From: Pachyseris speciosa
Lineage: Eukaryota; Cnidaria; Anthozoa; Scleractinia; Pachyseridae
Direction of reading: 5' to 3'
Assembly: GCA_016490735.1 (NCBI GenBank)
Contig: JAEMWC010000097.1
Coordinates: 950,001 to 1,014,000, forward strand
DNA: 64,000 nucleotides
The notes below the pieces were generated by a model that saw nothing but the letters and a program-made list of their open reading frames with translations, did no database searches and was not told the DNA's origin. Below are positions 22,421-32,363 of this stretch, in pieces. Within the stretch, counting starts at the first letter, position 1, and each line of letters begins with the position of its first letter. The position numbers were made by a program, and so were the translations under genes.

Positions 22421-25023
22421 TATTGCTTAATTTCCCACTCATTTCCTATTGAATATATCGAACTCCTGTAACTTCGAACAATTTTCGATTTTCCTAGCGT
22501 TTTCTAGATGATGGGAGTATACTGTCATAGTGGAACCCCGTTGATACGGCCACAAACAGGCCGCTGCATGAATTTGGCCGTATTAATTAACGGGCTAAGG
22601 TCAAAATTCCTGGCTGGTGTCTTTCCAGTGAGATTAACACAACTGCATTTTACAAACATGAGCAAACTATTACACTCATCAATGTCCTTTTAAAAGCCGC
22701 ACAGGCCCCAAACTCAATTAAAAGGACATCGTTATTGTTTCACAAGATTTGTCACTTCAGTCTGTCCCTCAGAAGACACATTTGGTTTGGGTGATTTGCA
22801 CGTTGGGTTTCACAATGAATGGGCTTTTCGTCGGGACGAAAAAAAGTGGACGTAATAACGAGGAAGCCGTATGGCGGGGTTCCACAAAAGGCACTGCAGT
22901 TCCAATGAGCTACAGGACAAGCGTCAGAGCTGGGTCACAACAGTCCCACGCCCGTTGGAAGAACTCGTAATTTTTTTCGAGTATGCATGTGATTGAATTT
23001 TTCTTTTTCTCTCTATCTCACGATAAATAGATTAGTAAATTTCTAGTCATACTTAAAAAAAAATTGCTCATTTGAAAAACTGAAGACGCTGATTGTTGGG
23101 TCTAGTGGAATTCGTAATACTGTCTTCTTTTCAAAGCTTTAAAAGTTTGATTTTGATTCTCCCCAAATTAAACTAGGGATAAAAATAACACAAAGAATTT
23201 TATCCTTTGTTTTTACGCTCATTTCAGCCACAAAAAGGATTTTTGTCTGTATTCAAAACGTTTACAAAAACGAATTTTTGCTAAAATTGTTTAGCATTGC
23301 ATTTATGGTGCAAACACTGCTTTTCATATTGCTGTAGTGCCGACTTTCAAATCGACGAGCAAGACGTTGAAAGGTTCTAAATGTTTCTCCTGCTATGTTC
23401 AAATGCCCCAGTCCAATTACGAACTCCACAGGACGGTATTAAATTGATTGTCGAAAGTAATTCTCGTTTTATTTGGTTTTGCATTGCTTCGCTCTGTGAT
23501 TGGCCAGCAATTGTTGACTTCACACTAGAAGCTAAGTTAGTCTCAAGTAAGCACTTGGCTCAAGTGCACTTGAAAATCTCAAGTCGCACTTTAAAAAACT
23601 TGGCTTCACACCTAATGATAAAGTATATTACTTGAAGCACAGGCTGTCGATTATCTTTCGCCGTAAAATCCGTCCCGCATATCACAAATGCGATTCCTCG
23701 CCAGTAAAATCATGAGGCCTTCACAGACGAATTGAGCCTTTTGCAGTTCCTATATATTTTTCGCTATTTTTAACTCAAGTTGTACTTATTAACGGAGTTG
23801 TTGTGGTGCAAAAAAATGAACAGTTGCTGGTTTGCATTAATCGCATTTGGTGTCAGATGAAATGAAAAGCGATGGTATAGGCTGTCTCTGTAAATGAAAT
23901 TCAAATGAGAGTTTTAGTTCAATCATTTGTATCGACTATTCTTTCCTTTCTATGTATTCTTACATAGAATAAATGTTTCATATAGTTCTCCAAACTCCAG
24001 CCATCCATTTTGAATTTTTCGATCGGTTCATCAGAATCGTCGCACTGCTGCACATCGCTTTCAGTTGGCTTCCATTTCCTATTGGTCAAGTGTGTTCTCA
24101 AGTGTGGTGTAGATCATACTTGGCGGCGAACTTCGGCTTCTTTGAACTACGAATGTTTCCATGGTCACTAAGTAAAGTTCAAGTAAGTACAGTTCACCCC
24201 TTCACACTCAAAGTATGTTCCAAGTGCACTTAGATTATACTTACAAGCTCTAGTGTGAAGCCGACAACTATTAGCGCCATTTTCTCGCCAATAAGAATCA
24301 TGCAAAACCAAAAGCAATGGCGACCTGCACGCGGGTATTTTCCGGGCTTTGCGACACTGCATGTAATGGCTTCCTATTCTGATTGGCTGGTTACACTGCT
24401 TGCGTCTGCTGTGGTTGGTCAGAGTAATTGCTTTGGTTTTGGTTTTAGAGCGATTTTCAATTGAGCGTCATAAAACCAAAGTAATTACTCTGGCCAATCA
24501 CAACAGACACAAACAGCGCAATTAACCAATCAGAACTCGAAGCAATTACATGTAACTGGCGCCGAGCGCGGGAAAATGTGCGTGTGCAAGTTGCAGTTGG
24601 TTTTGGTTTTGCTTCTCATTGGTTGAGGAAGTGATCCGAATTTTGCCACCCAATCACAGACTGAAGTAAAGCAAAACCAAAGCAAAGGAGAATTACTTAA
24701 TTTCGACACTTAGTTGAAAACCGCTCTACGCTCTACGACACTCGATTGAAAAGTGCTCTAACATACTCTTGCTTTCTTGTTCGTAGGTACTTGTGGTTTT
24801 GACAGACGGAAAACAACGTAAGCAGCAAGAAGCTATAAAACAAAACGCCCGAAAGCTACGTGATAAAGGCGTGAAAATCTTTCCTATTGGTATTGGATGG
24901 CCAGACCCCATGGAGCTTTTGTTCATGGCTGGCTTCGATAATTCCGACAACGTCCGCTTGTTACAAAAAGAAAGCGAGATTGAAAAAGAAGCTAAGGAGG
25001 TAGCTAACCTCATATGCAAATAA
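20303..25023 (+). CDS. Secreted single von Willebrand factor A domain protein
   Basis: Four coding exons: 20303-20359, 21005-21071, 21846-22204 and 24787-25023, all GT-AG with matching phases (0, 1, 0). Residues 1-19 (MIRQVLAITLLVAVSNIEG) form a signal peptide. Exon 2 encodes a short basic linker (RSYRRVFANPIPR). The rest is one vWA fold: strand 1 PVDLGFALDETGTF, THIGAVAFGS, the helix of LQRVIKQIDE, then VLVVLTDGKQ and VKIFPIGIGW, ending in KEVANLICK and a stop. About 239 residues in all. The MIDAS is unusual: DETGT replaces DxSxS and the loop Thr is replaced by acidic GDEEMI; the last Asp (LTDG) is kept. Extracellular matrix or adhesion roles are typical of such coral proteins. Metal-dependent ligand binding is uncertain here. 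Confidence 0.85.
20782..20894. mobile_element. Short hairpin MITE in vWA intron 1
   Basis: CAGAAAATACGGCGAAAAAC and its inverse complement bound 113 bp that fold into a single hairpin with a loop near 20835. It lies between vWA exon 1 and exon 2. Its left end adds a spurious TTTGCAG acceptor. Confidence 0.75.
21072..21845. other. vWA intron 2
   Basis: No exon or repeat was recognised apart from a short tandem TTGTGTAAAAAAGACA-type duplication near 21640-21680. Confidence 0.4.
22360..22425. repeat. TA dinucleotide microsatellite
   Basis: About 25 uninterrupted TA units at 22362-22413, then ATACATATATA. It lies in vWA intron 3 and can extrude as a cruciform. Confidence 0.95.
22530..22690. mobile_element. 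Possible pogo-like repeat fragment
   Basis: ATAGTGGAACCCCGTTGATACGG resembles the CAGTGGAACCTCG ends of pogo/Tigger elements. Only one end is convincing. Confidence 0.3.
23510..24268. mobile_element. Inverted-repeat element in vWA intron 3
   Basis: GACTTCACACTAGAAGCT at the left and AGCTCTAGTGTGAAGCC at the right are inverse complements, and internal words such as CAAGTGCACTT recur inverted. The element spans about 750 bp with no open frame of note. It is a non-autonomous DNA element of unknown family. Confidence 0.55.
24380..24760. mobile_element. Nested MITE cluster
   Basis: Inverted copies of CAGAGTAATTGCTTTGGTTTT and CAATCACAACAGAC enclose TTTTCAATTGAGCGTC. A second related arm ends near 24750 (ACACTCGATTGAAAAG...). 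This appears to be two insertions of one short family, just upstream of the last vWA exon. Confidence 0.5.
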
Positions 25024-25348
25024 GAGGCTTAAGACTGCAGTCGGCAGGTTTTGTAGTTTTATATAGAGGCTACGGTTAAAGCAGTAGTATATGTGAAATA
25101 TTAGTCAGCCGCCTGTTTGAAACTTGCTTTGAGGTTTTTATTGCAGCTGAAAGCTTATTTGCATGGAATAGAGCCATTAGGGATATCTTAGTTTAGCACT
25201 TAATGCAACAGTTTCAGAATTATGCCTGACATTGAACATACAAGAACACGATACTAGCGCTGTCAGTATTATTAGCTTCCTTGTCTGGTTAAATTAAACC
25301 GAACAACAACCATGCACTAGAGTTGCATTTGTTGTTCGTTTTATGGCT

Positions 25349-25351
<3 letters not shown>

Positions 25352-25379
<28 letters not shown>
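25352..25379. repeat. Poly(T) tract
   Basis: Almost 30 consecutive T residues. No retroelement body on either side was identified. Confidence 0.9.
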
Positions 25380-25383
<4 letters not shown>

Positions 25384-25654
25384 ATCTCAAATTCTCGACT
25401 GGAAGTGTCTTCAGGCAACCCCTTTGTGCCAGGACTTTGTGTTCGAATATTCATAGCAAACTACTCTGGACAATTGTATGTACACTTTCGTGGGATTATC
25501 GTGACTTGGAGCTACAATCTCCGACATTGTAAAAAGTAATCAGAACACCATCGACAAAAAATAAATAAAATAAAAACAGGCTCATCAGCCTCCAGACCCC
25601 TCCCCTCTCCTTCCCACCCATGACTTCGAGCGTACAACTCCCATACTAAGCCTA

Positions 25655-25886
25655 TGTCACGGCATTTTCACATACCGATCTATTTTTAGAGTATCTTTTC
25701 CCGCGAAAAAAGGCAGCAAGGACGGCAACGGGAAAGAGAGCAACTCGAAGCAATAGGCTTGATGAGCGAAAACAAAGGCTCTGCACGTGCAGAGTCTTGT
25801 GATGTCACCAGGGCTCCTGCGGGAGTCTGATATTCGCGGGAAATTCAATCTAAAAATAAATTGGTCTGTGAAAACGCCGTGACAGG
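25655..25886. mobile_element. Palindromic MITE
   Basis: TGTCACGGCATTTTCACA ... CTATTTTTAGA at the left is mirrored by TCTAAAAATAAATTGG ... GTGAAAACGCCGTGACA at the right, bounding about 230 bp. The inside has a GCTCTGCACGTGCAGAG hairpin. This is a non-autonomous element. Confidence 0.65.
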
Positions 25887-25904
25887 GATATAGGGCAGTT
25901 GTAC

Positions 25905-26340
25905 GCTCCTAGTGATGGGCTCCTGATAATAGAGATTAAAAGAGAAATCATTGCCGTTCTCTCTTTCCTCCCGCCCCCGCCACCCCTACAAATCCAGACA
26001 ATCCGTCTCTGATCCAATTTTAGTCCAGTTATCTTGGACCAGATAAAAGAAGAAACCCGAGATTCCTACTCTCTCTCCCCAAAATGAAACGAAATGAGCA
26101 GAGAAGTTATCATCCCCCCTCCCCCCTCCCACCCCTAAAATAAAGCTCTTCCCTCCGCCCAAATCAATGATGAATAATCTTCGGCGAAATGAAAAGAGAC
26201 TTTTGATTCCTCCCTCTTTTAGCTCCCCAAGTCACTCATAAACAGTGTCAGTCGAACTGAAATGAGAATTCGGATTTCTGCTCTCTCCCCAAGTCAATGA
26301 TGAATTCGCGCTAAGACTCTAAAATGAGTCACTTATTCCA
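25905..26340. other. Pyrimidine-rich, CTCTCCCC-repeating region
   Basis: Several imperfect copies of a CTCTCCCCAAGTCAATGATGAA-like unit about 100-130 bp apart. No coding potential. It may be a decayed minisatellite. Confidence 0.4.
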
Positions 26341-26909
26341 TCATTGAAACCAGGGGATGGTTGAGGGGTGGTCTTCAGTGATGTCGGCGTTTATGGGGAA
26401 GCGAAGGAATTGTTGTCATTATGATGGTTCCCAATGGATTTTCGAAATCCGAGATATGACAAGGTTGTAGGCCTAAATTCAAGACTTTGGAACATATAAA
26501 AGTAAAATGAAATTATGAGAGAATGGAAAGCAACCCAAAATATTACTTGAACCGAATTTGTAACAGTTCAGTCTTTCGCCGTTGGTGTTCAGTTCGATTG
26601 ACTTAGCATTGATGCCAAGCTTAATTACGATACGGCAAAGCAAGTGGGACAATTTCTACAGGCCTGAAAACAGGTCTGAAAATGGTATGAATTTGTAGAG
26701 GTCAGGTCAGAAAAAACGAGTATGGAAAATGGAGTGTCTTGGTCTGAAATGCGTTCACGGATTTGGAGAACCGGGCGGCTACCTGACCCTAACACAAATC
26801 CCAAGGCATATCCCCTGAAGTAAATATTAAGACCCAAAACATGTTTACTTTGGCATCGCACAAACCAGTCATGGTTCTGATAGGATGCTGTTTGTGAGTT
26901 AAGGTTAAG

Positions 26910-27266
26910 AGGAGGCCCGGGGGGATACTAAAAAACATTTAGTAGGGGGAGGCTCCGCCCCGAGGTCCGACACCTTATCCTTTTAAATACCATTTTTGAC
27001 AGAAAAGGTACCCCTTTGGAATACAATCCATTGACAAATGGTACCCCTTTTGTGTGTTCGAAATATTTTAATGAAAGGCCCTTTTAAATACGTAAATGAC
27101 AGATTTCCCTACCCTTTCATATAGTTCGACCGGTGAAATCCTTACCCTTTCATATACCTGAAGTGTGAAAAAGGTACCCCTTTCGGGTGGAGCCTCCCCG
27201 TATAGGCCATTATAGGGAGTAGCCGCCTCCCGCCTCCCGCCTCCCCCCCCCCCCCCCCCCCCCCCT
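26910..27266. mobile_element. Repeat element ending in poly(C)
   Basis: GGGGGAGGCTCCGCCCCGAG near 26945 is mirrored by GGTGGAGCCTCCCCG near 27185, with AAAGGTACCCCTTT words on both sides. The unit ends in CCTCCCGCCTCCCG and about 24 consecutive C residues. It appears to be a dispersed element immediately left of the 27322 transposon. Confidence 0.45.
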
Positions 27267-27343
27267 CATTTCGTAAAATTTTCAAAACATGCGTTTCATT
27301 TATTCCACACCGCAATTTCCCTAGCCTCCTACGCAGACGTCTT

Positions 27344-27664
27344 TTGGCTCGTCACGCAATCTTTCCTCCCCAACAACGTCTGCTGAAACGAGCGGGATTT
27401 TACGTAGACCAATCAGAGCGCACTTCCCAATCCTGGAAGTGTACTTTGGACTTGAACATTTTCTCGCGCGTGAAATTTCAAAACAACAAGGCGGATATCA
27501 TGATCAAAGAGTATGATTGTTTGGCTTATGGCTCGATTGTTTCAAAGAGTATGATTGTCGATCAGAGAGAGGCTATGGTGTATTTTGTGGATAAAAAGAG
27601 AGATGTCTTCGTAAATTTACCGACCGAGTTCGGAAAATCACTAATTTATCAGTCTTCGACGTGA
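27344..27664 (+). pseudogene. RecQ-type helicase N-terminal fragment, decayed
   Basis: The last 50 residues read DQREAMVYFVDKKRDVFVNL followed by PTEFGKSLIYQ. This is the RecQ Q-motif/Walker A region with Gly changed to Glu inside the P loop, ending at a stop two residues later. It aligns in place with the better copy at 28435. It starts within the terminal repeat of the outer transposon. It cannot be an active helicase. Confidence 0.7.
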
Positions 27665-27731
27665 CACTCAACATTACGTGCCATATTTTACACAGTGGTT
27701 TCATAGTCTCAGCAAGCGTTTGTTGACAGTT

Positions 27732-28267
27732 TCACTGGGAGTTTTCACTTAACAACTTTCGTAAGGCTAATAATCTGTCCTCGATTTTCAGGGCAAGGCA
27801 CTTTGAATCGGAGTAGATGTCAAATAGGCACCGAAATAGGTGAAGGTACGATAAACCGGCTTTGTTTGTTAGCGGCGGTGTTTGAGGACTGGATTTCCTC
27901 GGTGCTTGAAAAAAAGATCCCAGATTGACTTCCGCAACCTTCCGATAATGCAGAACTTTCGCCATTGTCTTCTTGCAAAGAAAGGAAAGTGGTAGGGAAG
28001 GTGACAGATTTAGTGATGTTGCTTCGGTACGTTTGTTGAAGGTGCGATCAGCGCAGTATAAACATCCACCTCCGTTTTAGGAAAATCTCACCGTAGTCGC
28101 GTCGTTCTTATTACAGCTTCCTTAAATTCCAACCTAATATCCTCTTGAACTGCTCGCAGGTCTGCTTTAATTTTTTTGAAGCGAAGTAACCGCTTATAAC
28201 ATTGGGAACAGACGAACGCGTCGCTCAAGGAAAACACCGATTTCCAAGGCATTTCCGATCTGCCCGG
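27732..28267 (-). pseudogene. Cys-rich transposon ORF of the outer element, interrupted
   Basis: Minus-strand frames at 28267-28088 include DAFVCSQCYKRLLRF, matching ICRTQCYNRLVRF in the inner element's intact ORF. The upstream part of this frame, ending VFGKSSVDI, is on the far side of the inner insertion at 30071-30130. The 9-bp duplication TATGTCCAC lies in the codons for VDI. Downstream the frame continues, degraded, to about 27732. Confidence 0.65.
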
Positions 28268-28434
28268 TATGTCCACTAGCCTGCGAACGCAGACGTATTT
28301 CCGGTTGTCGTTTCTCTCCGCCCGAAAAGTAACGTCTGCGAGCTCGAGCCGCAAAACGATTTCTGTGACGTAAAATCTTCAGCCAATCACAGTTTAGCTC
28401 TTAAAAATCCAGAACCAACGCGCGCGCTATAGTC

Positions 28435-28929
28435 ATGTTTTCTCGTGGACAAAAAATGGCCGACACAATGGAACACGCGTTCAGGAAGGTTTGCGATGTT
28501 TTTGGATTTGACGGTTTGAATACGCATCAAAGGGAGTCCATAAAGTACATTGTTAAAGAAAAGAAGGATATTTTTGTTAATCTACCAACGGGTTTCGGAA
28601 AGTCGCTGATTTATCAGGCTTTGCCGTTAGTTTACTCGTGCCTGCCTGAGTCAACTGACCAGAAGAATATTATCGTCGTGATTTCTCCGCTTAACAGCCT
28701 CATAAAAGATCAAGTGCTACGCCTAAATTCCCTGGGAATTACTGCCATATCTTTGGCTGAAATAGCCACTGACAAACAAACAAAAGAAGTCAATAATGGG
28801 GATTACTCAATTGTCTTTGGATCGCCTGAACTGTGGCTTGGAGATGAGAAATGGAGGAAAATGGCAATGAGCGAATTATATCGCAAATCTGTAAGGGCAG
28901 TTGCTGTTGACGAGATGGGAAATAAATGA
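28435..28929 (+). pseudogene. RecQ-like SF2 helicase, N-terminal half only
   Basis: The 164-codon frame has a RecQ-type arrangement: FGFDGLNTHQRESI (motif 0), LPTGFGKSLIYQ (Walker A) at about residues 58-69, VVISPLNSLIKDQV (motif Ia), and IVFGSPELWL. It then reaches AVAVDEMGNK and a stop where DEAH and the second RecA lobe should follow. No splice donor rescues the frame. An ATP-driven helicase needs the missing half, so this piece is inactive. Its start 158 bp inside the terminal repeat, in frame and intact, shows that the full-length parent element expressed a helicase. Confidence 0.8.
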
Positions 28930-29381
28930 CAGGCCTGCACGGACTCCTTCAGTGTGGTTTTTGCGGTTGCCTCGCATTAGAGCCTAAAAAGTCTATTTTT
29001 GCTCTGACGAGTGTCTTTGAGAGTTTTACCTCTGTTGTATGATATTATCGGAGTTTTAGGATAGATTGTTCTCAGCAGTGGCTGATTTTGTATAAATCTC
29101 CAGTGTTCCATCAATATCTGTTTAAGGTTTTTAACTCCTGTGTGGTACGTGTTTTTTCTTTTGTTTTAGAGCCGATCATCTAGAGGCAAAGTTGACCCCT
29201 GACAGACACCTTTCTATTATATATATTTTTGGAAGGCCGCGCGCTCTCAGGCGTTGTTTGAATTTCACAAGGCTCTCTTCAAATGTTGTTTTCGAAGAGT
29301 TAGTTCTAAGCATCTTATTGCTTCGCCTGTAATGAAACAATTTTTCACGCCTGGGGGTGGCATTAAATGAAGTGTATATAT

Positions 29382-29870
29382 TTATTTCCCACCATGATAC
29401 TGACGAAATCCAGGACTCGCAATGTTCTTGGTGGTTTCAGTTGTTGATTTCGCAACATGCAAAGCAGTAGCGCTCGCACGGGGATTTCCAAAATCCAGAC
29501 TTTTTTTCGACACCGGTGTGTGGCTGTCATCTTTCGCCATCCTTTTAACACGAAGGGGCAAAGTACTGCCGAAATCATGCTTGATTTCTCCGCTAATTTC
29601 GTCCACCTTTTGTAGGGCATTCTTGAATCGCACTAGACGATTATAGCACTGCGTCCGACAAATGGCCTGTTTTTCAGAGTCGACGTAAACGCAAAGATCA
29701 ACATTTGTAGCACGAAAAACCAAAGAACTTATATCAACACTGCTTTTGCCAAACACAAGAATCTTCTCCTTAGCTGAAGGAAACGTCCTTTTACAAAGAA
29801 TGCACCATTCGCCGTCGTGGGAAATGTTCTTGGGAGTTTCATTCATGGTTGTCGAGAATCTCGCCTGCAC
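29382..29870 (-). CDS. Cys-rich transposon protein, possible zinc-binding N-terminus
   Basis: The 162-codon frame contains WCILCKRTF at about residues 22-30 and AICRTQCYNRLVRFKNAL at about residues 90-107. These form a CxxC plus CxxxC pair likely to bind zinc, followed by a coiled, charged stretch and a Ser/Thr-rich tail. The same protein family is encoded, broken, by the surrounding outer element. In full-length relatives such domains probably head the transposase. No catalytic domain remains. Start at ATG 29870, just inside the right terminal repeat. Confidence 0.6.
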   Translation of the reverse strand: MQARFSTTMNETPKNISHDGEWCILCKRTFPSAKEKILVFGKSSVDISSLVFRATNVDLCVYVDSEKQAICRTQCYNRLVRFKNALQKVDEISGEIKHDFGSTLPLRVKRMAKDDSHTPVSKKSLDFGNPRASATALHVAKSTTETTKNIASPGFRQYHGGK

Positions 29871-30424
29871 ATTCCAGACACGAAAGAGCGCGTACTCGCG
29901 CGAGAGTAACTCGTGTATGGCACCTATCGTTTAATCTGATTGGTCCACTACCAAACAAAAGATTTTACGTCACAGAAATCGTTTTGCGGCTCGAGCTCGC
30001 AGACGTTACTTTTCGGGCGGAGAGAAACGACAACCGGAAATACGTCTGCGTTCGCAGGCTATATGTCCACAGAACTCTTGCCGAACACCGGTATGCTCGC
30101 AGTCGGGATTATTATGGAACTACAGAGGAAAAATTATTTCCAATATAAGTTTTTTGGATAATAAAAGTTATGATTTGGAAGGGATTTCGGGGAGAAACAT
30201 AAATCGCCTCAAGGAGTCCCAAGGGAGCATTTTAAACGCAGCTTTTGATTGACATCGCACAAAAACCTAGCTCCGATCGGCTCTGTAGTAATTTTCACGT
30301 GGACTCCGGCTGATCTTTGCTAACAATGGGAAAGGAATGTGCCGCTCGTTTCAGCAGACGTTGTTGGGGAGGAAAGATTGCGTGACGACCCAAAAGACGT
30401 GTGCGTAGGAGGCTACAATTTCCC

Positions 30425-31207
30425 AAGTTTCTTTTCGCGTTCTTTTCGCGCCGATAAAAATTTGAATATGCGCATGGCATTGGTGGTGGTTATGGTGGTC
30501 GCGCCACACTAAGAATAAAGTTCCAAGCGATATTAAAATAAGTCAAAAGCAAAACATTCATTGTTACTCTCTCATTTGGTTTTCCAAGACTCCTACTCAA
30601 CTGTCACGGAAATTTCTAAAACTCTGCTGACATATCCGTGGTAATTTATAATTTCAACAGTCAGAAAGGCTCAGTGCTCACACAAACAAACAGTCCGCAT
30701 TTACCCAGTGATGACTGAAAGGGCTTTAACAGGCGCGACGAAATTCTTTGGATTGATAGGCTAGGGGATCAAATGATCTTAATAGACTTACAGACGATAC
30801 AGAAAGTTGGTGCTTAAAAATCGAAACTCGATTAGTTATTTCCTATTCATATTTTCTTTATGTACTCTTAATTTTTGATCTGTCAATTTTCAGCGAATAA
30901 AAGTTGACACAGGTGTCTCCCTTGAAACATTTGTTCCATCTTGTTTGGTGATCGATTGAAAATTTAATGCCTATCTTGGCTCGTCCCATCTAAGGCTATT
31001 GACAGGCAAAATCGGACTTTGGCATATTTAAGCAGCTTGCGGACACTTTCGGAGCTAAACACTAGATTTCGCTAAAGACGAATTTAAGACATTAACTCGT
31101 CAGTTTTTGGTTTAAAATAAGCCGCACATAACCATAATTGGGGTTGCTACTTAGAAAGCAAAACAGATGGTCACAGATGGCATTAGATTTTCACAACTCT
31201 TCGTAAA
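30425..31207. other. Upstream region of the PAN-domain gene
   Basis: No exon. CATATTTAAGCAGC near 31022 is a TATA-like candidate, followed by GAGCTAAACACTAG about 30 bp later. A promoter role is inferred. Confidence 0.3.
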
Positions 31208-31516
31208 ATGCTCTCTACTTTAAGCTTGCTCGTGTTCTCAGCACTGCCGTCCGCCTTTCATCCATTTACTGTTCCCGACCACGCTTTGTTTTGGCATGTT
31301 TATCGCTCACTGGAAGACATAGATTGGCTAAACTGCATTCGATCTTGTCACGATGACCCGGAGTGCTTTTCGTACAACTTTTTCCACTCAAAGAATGGCC
31401 TTGGTGTGTGCCAGCTGATCGACTGTGGGTTAGGAGGCATGTGTAGCACAAACAGCCTCGTATTCTCCGCTGGAGCAATATTTCAACAGATAGAGGCAAC
31501 GAAGGCGAGGACATAA
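31208..31516 (+). CDS. Small secreted PAN/Apple-domain protein
   Basis: The 102-codon single-exon frame starts with a signal peptide (MLSTLSLLVFSALPSAF). It continues into a PAN/Apple module: NCIRSCHDDPECFSYNFF at residues about 35-52 and VCQLIDCGLGGMC after it, which matches the helix-bearing CxxxCxxxxxCxSYNF core. PAN modules bind proteins or glycans outside the cell. The frame stops soon after, without a clear donor, so it is either a short secreted protein or a first exon whose donor I missed. In cnidarians such modules often precede EGF or pentraxin domains, and pentraxin exons do lie downstream at 33714. Confidence 0.7.
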   Translation: MLSTLSLLVFSALPSAFHPFTVPDHALFWHVYRSLEDIDWLNCIRSCHDDPECFSYNFFHSKNGLGVCQLIDCGLGGMCSTNSLVFSAGAIFQQIEATKART

Positions 31517-31647
31517 AAACAAAAACATCCTCCGAGAGTCTTGAATCTATGTTGTGCTATAAATATTTATTGCAGTGAAGGCCCATCACATATAGAAAGA
31601 ACAATTAGTTAATTTTTATTATATAGAGTGAAAAATTCGGGTTAAAA

Positions 31648-32357
31648 CAGGGGCACCCAACCACAAGTTTCGGTAGATATCTGTTCGGTGGAGGGTAGTT
31701 CGCCTTGAGCTTTCGGGGTAGATTAAAGAGTGCATTCGGATTTTCGTAACTGAAACATGGCCTAAAAGATTCGCAATGGAGAAATCATAGTCCCTGAGGT
31801 GTTCGGAAAGGTCGTAATTGCTGTTTTTGGCAGTCAAAATCGTCAGCTAGCATTTTCGAAAAGAAAATAGCTCCCTTTTTTTAAGCCTGGTTTTCACTAG
31901 CGACGCAAGCACAAGCGCAGGCATAAGCGCATGCATAAGAAGCTTATGCCATTAAGGCAAGTGAAAACGACACTACGCAAGCATAAGCGCAAGCACAAGG
32001 AAAAGGAAAATTTTTGATCCTTGCGCTTGTGCTTGCGCTTATGCTTATGCTTGCGTTAAGCCCGTTTTCACGGTGAAATAAGCGCTCTTGTGCTTGCGCT
32101 TATGCATGCGCTTGTGCTTGCGTCGCTAGTGAAACCAGGCTTTAAAGTTCGTGGAAAGTTCATTTCAACTAGCATTTTCTCAAAGGAAAAGTTTGTTCCC
32201 TAATATTTTCGGGCATTAAAATTTCAGCTAGGGAATCCGAATAGATCATATTCTTCTAGCTAAGGAGAACATCACTTTAAACAGACTCCAAACACCATAA
32301 GGTACTTAAAAATGCCTTTCTATAGCTTTTGGTTGATTTGGCTCGTTGGGTGCCCTG
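31648..32357. mobile_element. CAGGGGCACCC transposon with 6-bp TSD, copy 1
   Basis: TTAAAA occurs at 31642-31647 and 32358-32363. The ends are CAGGGGCACCCAACC and CGTTGGGTGCCCTG. The body is over 80 percent like the copy at 52712-53157 by eye. It is interrupted by a 260-bp hairpin insertion at 31883-32142. There is no transposase. Confidence 0.85.
31883..32142. mobile_element. Hairpin MITE with GCATAAGCGCA subrepeats
   Basis: The ends AAGCCTGGTTTTCACTAGCG and complement bound 260 bp. Both arms hold repeated GCATAAGCGCAAGCACAAG-type units, giving several possible registers of pairing. It is inserted inside the CAGGGGCACCC element; the uninserted site is seen in copy 2. Confidence 0.8.
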
Positions 32358-32363
32358 TTAAAA

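Larger units (their letters stand above)
28277..30061. mobile_element. Helicase-bearing DNA transposon (inner copy)
   Basis: TATGTCCAC at 28268-28276 and 30062-30070 is a perfect 9-bp duplication. The terminal inverted repeats, TAGCCTGCGAACGCAGACG at the outside, are about 103 bp and nearly identical, implying a recent insertion. The 1785 bp contain a RecQ-type helicase N-terminal frame reading rightward from the left end (28435-28929) and a Cys-rich frame reading leftward from the right end (29870-29382). The internal helicase domains are missing, so this looks like an internally deleted derivative of a larger autonomous element. Confidence 0.9.
27322..30415. mobile_element. Helicase-bearing DNA transposon (outer copy)
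   Basis: Flanked by CAATTTCCC at 27313-27321 and 30416-30424, a perfect 9-bp target duplication. The ends are TAGCCTCCTACGCAGACG and its complement, with long terminal repeats of about 80 bp (through GCTGAAACGAGCGG). Removing the inner insertion leaves about 1.3 kb. It holds a decayed RecQ helicase fragment on the plus strand (27344-27664) and a Cys-rich ORF on the minus strand. Nine-bp duplications suggest MULE. The helicase suggests the helicase-coding Academ lineage (AcademH), which I recall but could not check for duplication length. Confidence 0.85.

Noticed and set aside
25581..25595. Another hammerhead core (CTCATCAG on the plus strand)
   Set aside because: No GAAAC motif or stem II follows at the right distance on the minus strand.
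28435..28929. Functional host RecQ/WRN helicase gene
   Set aside because: It stops before the DEAH box and lies wholly between transposon terminal repeats with a 9-bp duplication.
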